NCBI GenBank assembly: GCA_004294465.1
Contig: REAV01000046.1
Location: 1-7,163 of the forward strand
DNA length: 7,163 nucleotides
Reading direction: 5' to 3'
Source of the DNA: Sphingobacteriia bacterium
GTDB taxonomy: Bacteria > Bacteroidota > Bacteroidia > Chitinophagales > Chitinophagaceae
In this document: positions 1 to 6,340 of the stretch, piece after piece
How the letters are laid out: every line of letters starts with the position of its first letter
Position numbering within the stretch: the stretch's first letter is position 1
Notes under the pieces: model-generated
Databases searched by the model: none
The model's input: only the letters and a program-made list of their open reading frames with translations
Told to the model about the DNA's origin: nothing
Translations under genes and position numbers: made by a program

Positions 1-387
1 TACTTTATCTAAAACATCATTGATCTTTTCTTCAATCAATCGTTCGTCTTTCCATCCAGTTGCCTGTAAAACAAATCTTAAATTCTCTTGAACATTGCGA
101 TCGGTCAATAATTGAAAATCCTGAAATACCACCCCTAAATTTCTTCTTAAAAAAGGTACTTTCTTCCAATCCATCTGCCTTAAATCGAATCCTACAACAG
201 AAGCAATTCCCTCTGTTAAGGTTAGCTCTCCATAAAGGGTTTTTAATAAACTACTCTTACCAGTTCCAGTTTTTCCAACGAGGTAAACAAATTCGCCTTT
301 GTTGATTTCAAAATTGACGTCTTGTAATATCAAGCTATTGCCCTGATATATATTTACATTTTTCAACGATATAACCGATTCTGGCAT
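1..387 (-). CDS. ftsE: FtsE-like ABC transporter ATP-binding protein, N-terminal part (runs off window)
   Basis: This is an ABC ATPase, probably FtsE, the cytoplasmic ATPase that pairs with the membrane protein FtsX to control septal peptidoglycan hydrolysis. The ATG at 387-385 opens a frame of 129 codons that is still open at base 1, so the signature motif, Walker B and H-loop lie outside the window. Visible are the ISLKNVNIYQG start of the ABC fold, a Walker A GKTGTGKSS at residues 38-46, and a Q-loop in GVVFQDFQLLTDRNVQENL at about 85-103. The FQDxxLLxDRxVxEN pattern is what points to FtsE; LolD and MacB-type ATPases usually differ just after the Q-loop. No ftsX gene is visible, and the upstream same-strand neighbour is purM, 58 bases away. 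ABC ATPase is near certain; the FtsE assignment is moderately sure. Confidence 0.78.
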   Translation of the reverse strand, partial: MPESVISLKNVNIYQGNSLILQDVNFEINKGEFVYLVGKTGTGKSSLLKTLYGELTLTEGIASVVGFDLRQMDWKKVPFLRRNLGVVFQDFQLLTDRNVQENLRFVLQATGWKDERLIEEKINDVLDKV

Positions 388-412
388 GACTTTTATTTAA
401 TGGTTGGTCCAA

Positions 413-420
413 CAAATATA
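413..420 (-). promoter_or_regulatory. Possible -7 element (TATATTTG) upstream of ftsE
   Basis: On the minus strand this reads TATATTTG, a full match to the Bacteroidota -7 consensus TAnnTTTG, 25 bases before the ftsE ATG. No TTTG-type -33 element stands at the usual distance, so the support is one short motif. If real, ftsE has its own start in the purM-ftsE gap in addition to any read-through from purM. Confidence 0.3.
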
Positions 421-445
421 CGATTTGGAACCGCTATAAATTTTG

Positions 446-1639
446 TTAATATTCAAAAACTACTTCCCCAAAATGGCCTTTCAGTAGTAATGTGGATTGA
501 TTGTTTATGGGTGCTTCTACCCTTCCTACGATTTGAGCTTCTATACCAAAACTGGCTGCTGTTTGAATCATTTTTGCTGCTGAGAATGCATCCGTAAAAA
601 TTTCAAGTCGATGACCCATATTAAATACCTGGTACATCTCTTTCCAGTCCGAACCAGAGTTTTCCTGGATTAATTTAAACACTGGAGGAGGTTCAAATAA
701 ATGATCTTTAATGATCGATAATTTACCTGGCAAGTATTTCATGCACTTTGTTTGACCTCCACCACTACAATGAATAATTCCATCAACAGCATCAAATTGT
801 TCTTCTACTATCTTTTTTAATAAAGGAGCATAAGTTCGTGTTGGAGAAAGCAATAATTTACCTACTTGCATTGGTTGACCATCCACCATTATAGTATCTG
901 TCATTTTATTCTTCCCTATATAAACCACTTCATCATTTAAAGCAGGCTCAAATGTTTCTGGGTATTGATTTGCATAGTGCTTGTTTAAAACATCATGACG
1001 TGCACTGGTTAATCCATTACTTCCTAAACCGCTATTATACTCTTGTTCATAATTGGCTTTACCCGCACTGGAAAATCCTACAATTACATTTCCTGCTTTT
1101 ATCTTTTCGTTGGTAATCAATTTTGCCTTAGGCCATCTTGCTGTCATGGTTCCATTCACTGCAATGGTTCTCACTACATCTCCTACATCGGCAGTCTCAC
1201 CACCTAAATAATGAATATGCACTCCATATTCTTTTAAAGTATCAAAGAAAGATTGAGTGCCATTAATTACTGCTTCCAGTACAGCTCCATTAATCACTGA
1301 TTTATTTCGATCGATGGTAGAAGAAAATAATAAGTTATCGGTAATTCCAATACATAATAAATCATCTAAATTCATGGCCACTGCATCTTGTGCAATGCCC
1401 TTCCAAACATCAATATCCCCAGTTTCTTTCCAATATAAATACGCTAAAATGCTTTTGGTTCCTGCCCCATCTGCATGCATGATATTAACAAAGGCTTCAT
1501 CCCCACATAAAAAATCTGGGTAGATTTTACAGAATGCATGTGGAAATAACCCCTGGTCTAGCTTTTGAATGGCTGCATGTACTTCTTCTTTTTGGGCAGA
1601 TACTCCGCGCTTTGCGTATAATTTCGTTTTGAATGGCAA
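446..1639 (-). CDS. purM: Phosphoribosylformylglycinamidine cyclo-ligase (AIR synthetase)
   Basis: PurM closes FGAM to aminoimidazole ribotide using ATP, a cytosolic step of purine synthesis. The protein has about 390 residues, the longer form typical of Bacteroidota; the E. coli enzyme has about 345. Counting from the TTG, I see the nucleotide-binding HADGAGTK at 55-62, AQDAVAMNLDDLLC at 83-96, GGETADVGD at 146-154, SNGLTSAR at 207-214, HCSGGGQTK at 290-298 and NMGHR at 340-344. These cover both the N-terminal PurM/AIRS domain and its C-terminal domain. The start is uncertain. There is no in-frame ATG before residue 54, and the TTG at 1639-1637 is also the end of a TACATTTG promoter-like element. 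An ACG at 1627-1625, just before KLYAKRGVS, is the other candidate. The gene is divergent from ribF and lies upstream of ftsE. Confidence 0.93.
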   Translation of the reverse strand: MPFKTKLYAKRGVSAQKEEVHAAIQKLDQGLFPHAFCKIYPDFLCGDEAFVNIMHADGAGTKSILAYLYWKETGDIDVWKGIAQDAVAMNLDDLLCIGITDNLLFSSTIDRNKSVINGAVLEAVINGTQSFFDTLKEYGVHIHYLGGETADVGDVVRTIAVNGTMTARWPKAKLITNEKIKAGNVIVGFSSAGKANYEQEYNSGLGSNGLTSARHDVLNKHYANQYPETFEPALNDEVVYIGKNKMTDTIMVDGQPMQVGKLLLSPTRTYAPLLKKIVEEQFDAVDGIIHCSGGGQTKCMKYLPGKLSIIKDHLFEPPPVFKLIQENSGSDWKEMYQVFNMGHRLEIFTDAFSAAKMIQTAASFGIEAQIVGRVEAPINNQSTLLLKGHFGEVVFEY

Positions 1640-1644
1640 ATGTA
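1637..1644 (-). promoter_or_regulatory. Probable purM -7 element (TACATTTG), overlapping the TTG start candidate
   Basis: The minus strand reads TACATTTG, a full match to the Bacteroidota -7 consensus TAnnTTTG. Its last three bases are the in-frame TTG that would otherwise be taken as the purM start. Transcription normally begins a few bases downstream of this element, which would leave the TTG outside the message. The -33 region is poor: no clean TTTG at 17-23 bases upstream. The placement 9 bases before the ACG at 1627 equals the spacing between the ribF -7 element and the ribF ATG. Confidence 0.42.
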
Positions 1645-1697
1645 CAGAATACTGCGAAAGAGAACTAGCGATACTTCATGGCTTTGATCAGTTTCCT

Positions 1698-1705
1698 TAA
1701 CTTCG
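1698..1705 (+). promoter_or_regulatory. Probable ribF -7 element (TAACTTCG)
   Basis: TAACTTCG matches seven of eight positions of the TAnnTTTG consensus and ends 9 bases before the ribF ATG, implying a leader of only a few bases. A TTTG at 1683-1686 is only 11 bases upstream, too close for a standard -33 element. No ribosome binding site of the purine-rich type precedes the ATG, which is normal for this phylum. Confidence 0.4.
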
Positions 1706-1714
1706 CGCCGTAAT

Positions 1715-2668
1715 ATGAAGGTACATCATGAACTTGTGGGGGCATTGCCCGAATTTCGCAATGCTGTAGTAACTATTGGCACATTTGATGGCGTGCATAA
1801 AGGTCACCAGCAAATTATTGCTCAGTTAAAAGAAGAAGCACAAAAAATTGATGGAGAAACTGTAATCATTACTTTTAATCCACATCCTAGAAAAATCATC
1901 TCTTCGGTTCCTGGTGATATCAAATTATTGACCACCCTTTCCGAAAAAATAAGTTTATTAGAGCAAGCCGGGGTAGATCATTTAGTGGTCATCCCTTTTG
2001 ATCACGCATTTGCCAATCAATCAGCTGAATCCTATATCAAGGATTTTTTGTACCATTATTTTAAACCAAAAACGGTTATCATCGGTTACGATCATCGATT
2101 TGGAAAAGGAAGAGTGGGTGATTATCATTTACTGGAAAAATATGGAGCTGATTTAGGTTTTAATGTTAAAGAGATCTCTGAAGAACTGCTCCATGAGATC
2201 ACCATTAGTTCAACAAGAATCAGGCAATCAATACTTCAAACTGCAATAGAAACTGCCAATCAATTATTGGGTTATCCTTATTTTTTTAAGGGTGTTGTTA
2301 TTGAAGGAAATAAATTAGGAAGAACCATTGGCTATCCTACAGCCAATTTACATATTGCCAGTGAAGACAAATTAATTCCTGGCAATGGCGTGTATGCTGT
2401 TGAAATTACTTTCTCATCTACCTTAAGTGCAGATAGCACTTACAGCAAAAAGAAAGGCATGATGAATATTGGCATCAGGCCTACCATCGACGGAAAGAAA
2501 AGAGTTATTGAAGTGAATATTTTCGATTTTGATCAAGACATATATGGTCAAACCATTGAAATTGCTATACTGCATTACCTTAGAGGAGAAGTAAAATTCA
2601 ATGGAATGGATGAATTAAAAGATCAATTGCATAAAGATAAAATGCAGGCAATTGAATTGATGTCTTAA
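1715..2668 (+). CDS. ribF: Bifunctional riboflavin kinase / FMN adenylyltransferase (FAD synthetase)
   Basis: RibF phosphorylates riboflavin to FMN and adenylates FMN to FAD. At 317 residues it has the usual length of the bacterial bifunctional enzyme. The N-terminal nucleotidyltransferase domain (about 15-175) shows FDGVHKGHQ at 24-32 (the HxGH-like site as HKGH), FNPHPRKI at 54-61, IGYDHRFGKGR at 123-133 and ISSTRIR at 164-170. The C-terminal flavokinase domain (about 186-316) shows the ATP/Mg-binding GRTIGYPTANL around 202-212, MNIGIRPTI at 250-258, and EVNIFDFDQDIYG at 266-278. Glu266 there is in the place of the family's catalytic base. A loop at about 233-247 (SSTLSADSTYSKKKG) is a little long and Ser-rich. 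The ATG at 1715 places the first strand correctly. Both domains are intact. The gene has its own short-leader promoter, is divergent from purM, and its stop codon abuts that of holA. Confidence 0.96.
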   Translation: MKVHHELVGALPEFRNAVVTIGTFDGVHKGHQQIIAQLKEEAQKIDGETVIITFNPHPRKIISSVPGDIKLLTTLSEKISLLEQAGVDHLVVIPFDHAFANQSAESYIKDFLYHYFKPKTVIIGYDHRFGKGRVGDYHLLEKYGADLGFNVKEISEELLHEITISSTRIRQSILQTAIETANQLLGYPYFFKGVVIEGNKLGRTIGYPTANLHIASEDKLIPGNGVYAVEITFSSTLSADSTYSKKKGMMNIGIRPTIDGKKRVIEVNIFDFDQDIYGQTIEIAILHYLRGEVKFNGMDELKDQLHKDKMQAIELMS

Positions 2669-3673
2669 TCAATTCATTATTTTAACGACCATTTCTTTCA
2701 GCAATCCTGCATCGGAACTTCCCCCATTGTGCACACCTACACTTCGCAAATTATACTGGTGCAATAACAATAATACTTTTTCTACTCCAGCAAAATCGTA
2801 TTTACGTGCAGCCGATAAATAATCTTTTACAAAAAATGGGGCTACACCTAAAACAGTAGCAGCTGATTTATCATCTACTCCTTCTGTGCCTTTTAAAATA
2901 TAAAGTTTACTAAAAAAATTATAGACAGAAGGCAATATTAGTTGAATGGGACCTGCTTTAGGATTGGATTCAAAATATTGAATGATTCGAATACTTTTTG
3001 CTAAATCTTTTTGCGCAATAGCTGCTTGTAATTCAAAAACATTGAACTCTTTACTAACTCCAATATAATTCTCTACATCGTCTTCACTGATTGATTTTTT
3101 TCCTGCCAGGTTTAGAGTTAATTTTTCAATCTCATTCTCTATTCTGCTAAGATCATTGCCAATATGATCTACTAACATATGTAATGCTTTCGGGTTAATG
3201 GTGAGTCCTTTATTTTTAACCATATTGCTTGCCCATTCTGGCAATTGATTATCATATAATTTCTTAGTAGAGTATACTTCTATCAGTTTAGAATCCTTTA
3301 ACTTTTTCCCTAAACCTTTTCTACCATCTACTTTCTTTTCTTTATGGCTTACCACAAAAACAGTGGATGACAATGGGTTTTCTATATAGCTTTCTAATTT
3401 TTCGATTTCGCGCATTTGCTGGGCTTCTTTTAAGAGCACTACCTGTCTTTCAGCAAACATTGGATAACGTCTGCATGCATTAACTACAGCCGCCCAATCT
3501 GCATCCTTACCATAGAAAACACTTAAATTAAACCCCTGTTCTGCTTCAGAAATGATATATTTTTCCGCATAATTCATCAAAACATCAATAAAATAGGCCT
3601 CTTCCCCTTCCAGCCAGTAAACAGCCTTAAAATTCCCTTTTTTCCAATCTTGCAGTATTTTTTCAACAGACAT
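2669..3673 (-). CDS. holA: DNA polymerase III delta subunit (clamp loader)
   Basis: HolA is the clamp-loader subunit that opens the beta sliding clamp during replication. At 334 residues it is of normal size (E. coli 343). Features seen are the opening segment AVYWLEGEEAYFID at 17-30, the RRYPMFAERQVVLLKEAQ segment at 68-85 characteristic of the first domain, GNDLSRIENEIEKL at 172-185 (the family's most recognisable motif), VSKEFNVFELQAAIA at 206-220, and a C-terminal LRSVGVHNGGSSDAGLLKEMV at 309-329. As usual for delta, there is no working Walker A motif. The ATG at 3673 is supported by a -7-like element 4 bases upstream. The TGA stop at 2671-2669 directly abuts the ribF TAA, so the two genes converge without a spacer. 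No terminator hairpin is visible at the junction, so transcripts may overlap. Confidence 0.95.
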   Translation of the reverse strand: MSVEKILQDWKKGNFKAVYWLEGEEAYFIDVLMNYAEKYIISEAEQGFNLSVFYGKDADWAAVVNACRRYPMFAERQVVLLKEAQQMREIEKLESYIENPLSSTVFVVSHKEKKVDGRKGLGKKLKDSKLIEVYSTKKLYDNQLPEWASNMVKNKGLTINPKALHMLVDHIGNDLSRIENEIEKLTLNLAGKKSISEDDVENYIGVSKEFNVFELQAAIAQKDLAKSIRIIQYFESNPKAGPIQLILPSVYNFFSKLYILKGTEGVDDKSAATVLGVAPFFVKDYLSAARKYDFAGVEKVLLLLHQYNLRSVGVHNGGSSDAGLLKEMVVKIMN

Positions 3674-3677
3674 AGTA

Positions 3678-3685
3678 CAAAGATG
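3678..3685 (-). promoter_or_regulatory. Probable holA -7 element (CATCTTTG), nearly leaderless
   Basis: The minus strand reads CATCTTTG, matching TAnnTTTG at every fixed position except the first, and ends 4 bases before the holA ATG. Transcription would begin at or very near the start codon. No clear -33 TTTG lies at the expected distance. The neighbouring TACATC offers a second, shifted register. Confidence 0.4.
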
Positions 3686-3699
3686 TATGAAAAAATTGT

Positions 3700-3729
3700 T
3701 TTGGCATGGTTTTGGCCTATATACATTTT
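3700..3729 (+). promoter_or_regulatory. Promoter of the coiled-coil gene (TTTG, 18-base spacer, TACATTTT)
   Basis: TTTG at 3700-3703 and TACATTTT at 3722-3729 are separated by 18 bases, matching the Bacteroidota -33/-7 arrangement with one mismatch in the -7 box. This is the best two-box promoter in the window. It would give a leader of roughly 30 bases, A-rich just before the ATG at 3764, which is the usual setting for translation starts in this phylum. Confidence 0.5.
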
Positions 3730-3763
3730 ACTAAAAAAAGCGTTTAATTAAAAAATCACAAAA

Positions 3764-4756
3764 ATGAGCAACACCACCAACAATGCAGGATCGAATCAGC
3801 CTGTATTTAACCAACCTAAGGATAACAGAAAATTGATATATGGCGTTTTGATTGCCGCTTTACTCATAACCTGGGGATATATCTTTTATGATAAGAGTAA
3901 AACCAATGAGAAAGTAGCTCAATTGGAAACTAAAATCACGAATATAGATAGTGCCCGTATAGCCATTCAAGCAGAATTTACCAGTGTTTCGGCAAAAGCA
4001 GATTCTTTAACCAATCAGAATTTACAATTACAAGGAGACCTGGCCGATAAAAATTCAGACATACAAAAACTGAAACAGGATATTGGCGGAATTCTTAAAA
4101 AGAAGAATGCAACTGCAGCTGAACTCAGTTCTGCAAAGCAAAAAATTGGCGAATTGAATGGTAAAATAGATGGTTTATTTGCAGAAATAGAAAAATTAAA
4201 AGGTGAAAATCTGCAATTAAATAATGCCAATCAACAATTGAATACCGAAAAAGCACAATTGACTAACGAAAAACAAGGGTTGGAAGAAAATCTTAATTCT
4301 ACCAAAGTAGAGAAAAAACAATTAGAAGAAAAAGTGGATGTTGCTTCTACTTTACATGCATCAAATATTGCTATTACTGCAATTAAGGTAAAGGGTCCGG
4401 GCAAGGAAACTGAAACCAATACAGCAAAAAGAGCCGATCTGATCAGAATTTCTTTCAATATAGATGAGAATAGGGTTACTCCTTCTGGCACTAAAGACAT
4501 CTATGTGGTTGTAACTGGTACTGATGGTAAAATCATTACAGAAGGTGCTAATTTTAATACAAGGGATGAAGGCACAAAAGCATATACCAGTAAAGTTTCT
4601 GTAAACTATGAACAAAACAGAATCATTCCGGTAAGCTTTGATTGGAAACAAGCAGACCGTTATAAAGAAGGAGATTACAAAATTGAAATCTATAATAATG
4701 GATTTAAAATTGGCCAAGGTGTAAAAACCCTTAAAAAAGGCGGCCTTTTTAATTAA
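3764..4756 (+). CDS. Membrane-anchored coiled-coil protein of unknown function with beta-rich C-terminal domain
   Basis: I do not recognise this 330-residue family. The N-terminus is short, polar and Asn/Gln-rich (1-20), followed by one hydrophobic segment at about 24-42 (KLIYGVLIAALLITWGYIF). Residues about 48-192 form a long predicted coiled coil rich in Gln, Asn, Lys and Glu, with leucines at heptad-like spacing. Residues about 198-323 look beta-rich (NIAITAIKVKG, RADLIRISFNI, KDIYVVVTGTDGK, YKIEIYNNGFKIGQG), consistent with a small beta-sandwich. The Lys/Arg at 19-23 before the hydrophobic segment suggests an inner-membrane anchor with coil and C-terminal domain in the periplasm; this topology is inferred. 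The gene has its own promoter, diverges from holA, and ends before a strong terminator, so it is probably monocistronic. An envelope spacer or scaffold role is possible, but I assign none. Confidence 0.88.
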   Translation: MSNTTNNAGSNQPVFNQPKDNRKLIYGVLIAALLITWGYIFYDKSKTNEKVAQLETKITNIDSARIAIQAEFTSVSAKADSLTNQNLQLQGDLADKNSDIQKLKQDIGGILKKKNATAAELSSAKQKIGELNGKIDGLFAEIEKLKGENLQLNNANQQLNTEKAQLTNEKQGLEENLNSTKVEKKQLEEKVDVASTLHASNIAITAIKVKGPGKETETNTAKRADLIRISFNIDENRVTPSGTKDIYVVVTGTDGKIITEGANFNTRDEGTKAYTSKVSVNYEQNRIIPVSFDWKQADRYKEGDYKIEIYNNGFKIGQGVKTLKKGGLFN

Positions 4757-4776
4757 TTCAATACAATATCAATAAT

Positions 4777-4806
4777 GAGCAGCTCCTTCGGGGGCTGTTT
4801 TATTTT
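4777..4806 (+). terminator. Rho-independent terminator with UUCG tetraloop
   Basis: The stem CAGCTCC (4780-4786) pairs with GGGGCTG (4791-4797) around a TTCG loop (4787-4790), with one internal G-U pair. It can be extended outward by G-U and A-U pairs to 4777/4800. A T-rich tail (TTTTATTTT, 4798-4806) follows at once. The C(UUCG)G loop is exceptionally stable in RNA. It lies 20 bases after the stop of the coiled-coil gene and should end that transcript. It also covers the ATG at 4775, which argues against that codon as the start of the downstream kinase. Confidence 0.85.
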
Positions 4807-4813
4807 CAGTACA

Positions 4814-6010
4814 ATGGCCTATTTTAGCCGAATGATTGGGCATTTATTCAATTGGAAAACTATATTATTCATCATCGCAATATTCATTGTAAGCGGCACT
4901 ATTGTATATTCTCAATATGTTGCAAAACAGATCGCAATTAAAGAAAGAAAAAATGTAGAAGCCTGGGTGGAAGCAGAAAGAACCATTTTAAATTCAGATA
5001 ATGTTTCCAATATCAATCTTGCTTCAAAAATTTCCAGTGAGAATAAAGAAATACCCATTATTGAAACGGATGAAAAAGATAATCCTACTGGTAATTTCAT
5101 TAATCTGGATACAGCCTTCATACAATCAGATAGTACCTATTTAAAAAAGAAATTAGCAGAGTTTATTGCTTTCAATAAAGAGCCAATCATTTTGGTACTC
5201 AACCAAAATCCGTACACGATCAATAAATATTATTATGGGGAAAGTAAATTATTGAAAGAAGTTAAATGGTATCCATTTGTACAATTGCTGGTAGTGGCTT
5301 TATTTGTTTTGATTGCTTTTATTGCTTTACAAACTCAATATAAAAGTTCTCAAAATCAACTATGGGCATCTATGGCCAAAGAAACAGCCCATCAATTGGG
5401 AACACCTGTTTCGAGTTTAGAAGGTTGGCTAGAAATATTAAAAGAGAAAAAAGAAACAGCTACCATTGTTCCTGAAATTGCAAAAGACATTGATCGACTT
5501 CAACTCATCACCGATCGATTTGGAAAAATTGGAAGTACGCCTAGTCTTCATCCTCAACCTCCGGTAATAAGGGTATTACAGGTGGTCAATTACATGAAAA
5601 AAAGAAGCTCGGAACAAATTGTATTTACGGTAGATCATGATCATTTAGAGCAGCTTGAAATTAACTTGTCTCCTACTTTGTTTGAATGGGTTTTTGAAAA
5701 TTTAATCAAGAATGCTTTAGATGCAATGGATGGCCAAGGTGCTATACATATTAACTTCAAGAGACAAGAAAATGATTTGGTGATTTTGGTAACCGATACC
5801 GGAAAAGGGATTCCATCCAACCAAATCAAGCATGTATTTAAAGCAGGATATACAACCAAGAAACGTGGCTGGGGTATTGGTCTTTCTTTGAGCAAAAGAA
5901 TTATTGAACAATACCACAATGGAAAATTGTTTGTTAAATGGAGTGATCCATCTAAAGGAACTTGTTTTAGTATTATTCTTCCGATTCCATCAAGCCAAGA
6001 TCAGGCATAG
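4814..6010 (+). CDS. Orphan membrane sensor histidine kinase
   Basis: This is a two-component sensor kinase of 398 residues from the ATG at 4814. TM1 is at about 14-35, an extracytoplasmic region of roughly 115 residues with no domain I can name follows, and TM2 is at about 154-172. There is no evident HAMP domain. The dimerisation domain carries MAKETAHQLGTPVSSLEGW, with the likely phosphorylated His at 193, a Bacteroidota-type H-box, and DRFGKIGS at 234-241. The HATPase domain shows the N-box FENLIKNALDAMDG (Asn300), G1 DTGKGIP at 328-334 and G2 GWGIGLSLSKRII at 352-364; all look functional. The frame opens at 4775, but that ATG lies in the terminator and would add 13 residues (MSSSFGGCFIFST) encoded by the hairpin. 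An ATG at 4832 is also possible. No response regulator is nearby, so its partner is encoded elsewhere. Confidence 0.93.
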   Translation: MAYFSRMIGHLFNWKTILFIIAIFIVSGTIVYSQYVAKQIAIKERKNVEAWVEAERTILNSDNVSNINLASKISSENKEIPIIETDEKDNPTGNFINLDTAFIQSDSTYLKKKLAEFIAFNKEPIILVLNQNPYTINKYYYGESKLLKEVKWYPFVQLLVVALFVLIAFIALQTQYKSSQNQLWASMAKETAHQLGTPVSSLEGWLEILKEKKETATIVPEIAKDIDRLQLITDRFGKIGSTPSLHPQPPVIRVLQVVNYMKKRSSEQIVFTVDHDHLEQLEINLSPTLFEWVFENLIKNALDAMDGQGAIHINFKRQENDLVILVTDTGKGIPSNQIKHVFKAGYTTKKRGWGIGLSLSKRIIEQYHNGKLFVKWSDPSKGTCFSIILPIPSSQDQA

Positions 6011-6275
6011 TTCTATTGCCAAATCGATGCATTAAAGACAATAATTGATGCACAGAATGCGCACTTGCTGTTTCGGTATACAAATTGGCTTCTGAGCATA
6101 ATTGCAATAATTCAAATTCTGCTTTCGATTTTTTAACGGATAATCCATGATGGTTTAAATCGCGAATACATTTATTCATCTTCGCTAATTTCTCATCCGA
6201 TAAATGATCAAACGCATGTTCTTGCATTAGTTGCCCAGCTGCATTTACTAACAAATGGTGATTGTCTGTTTTCAT
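5973..6275 (-). CDS. Small hypothetical protein, antisense-overlapping the kinase 3' end
   Basis: A 100-residue protein I cannot place in a family. It is acidic to neutral, His-rich at the N-terminus (MKTDNHH, HAFDHLSDEK), and probably mainly helical. I see no signal peptide, membrane segment or cysteine pair. The middle (KMNKCIRDLNHHGLSVKKSKAEFELLQLCSEA in parts) reads like an amphipathic helical protein and not noise. Its 3' end overlaps the kinase by 38 bases tail to tail; about 265 bases lie outside any other gene, which supports a real coding region there. The terminal residues after MPDLGL may be poorly conserved because they overlap. Upstream lie a palindrome and repeated TACCA boxes that could control it. 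It is probably a real gene with lineage-restricted distribution; function unknown. Confidence 0.6.
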   Translation of the reverse strand: MKTDNHHLLVNAAGQLMQEHAFDHLSDEKLAKMNKCIRDLNHHGLSVKKSKAEFELLQLCSEANLYTETASAHSVHQLLSLMHRFGNRTMPDLGLMESEE

Positions 6276-6312
6276 GTGTAGGTTTTAATATATGCAATCA
6301 ACAACTATACCA

Positions 6313-6340
6313 TGATTGTAATGTTACCATTATGTAATCA
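6313..6340. promoter_or_regulatory. Interrupted palindrome, operator-like, upstream of the small gene
   Basis: TGATT-G-TAATG, a TTAC centre, then CATTA-TGT-AATCA: ten paired positions with one asymmetric interruption. It lies 38-65 bases upstream of the ATG at 6275, where a regulator site for the small gene would be expected. The sequence has no run of T after it, so a terminator is unlikely. Its function as an operator is inference. Confidence 0.35.

Noticed and set aside
60..305. Plus-strand open frame of 81 codons
   Set aside because: It is antisense to the FtsE-like gene, whose Walker A and Q-loop are clear; low-complexity residues and no family likeness.
1257..1523. Plus-strand open frame of 88 codons
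   Set aside because: Antisense to the conserved core of purM; no promoter or start context.
4231..4717. Minus-strand frames, including one of 118 codons at 4361-4717
   Set aside because: They mirror the coiled-coil gene; Phe/Ser-rich composition is what antisense of Lys/Glu-rich coding gives, and the two frames also overlap each other.
4734..4750. Hairpin AAAAAGG-CGG-CCTTTTT at the end of the coiled-coil gene
   Set aside because: It is in coding sequence before the stop, only two of its seven pairs are G-C, and a far better terminator lies at 4777-4806.
5641..5919. Minus-strand frames of 92 and 66 codons
   Set aside because: Antisense to the ATPase domain of the kinase, with Cys/Ser/Ile-rich shadow composition.
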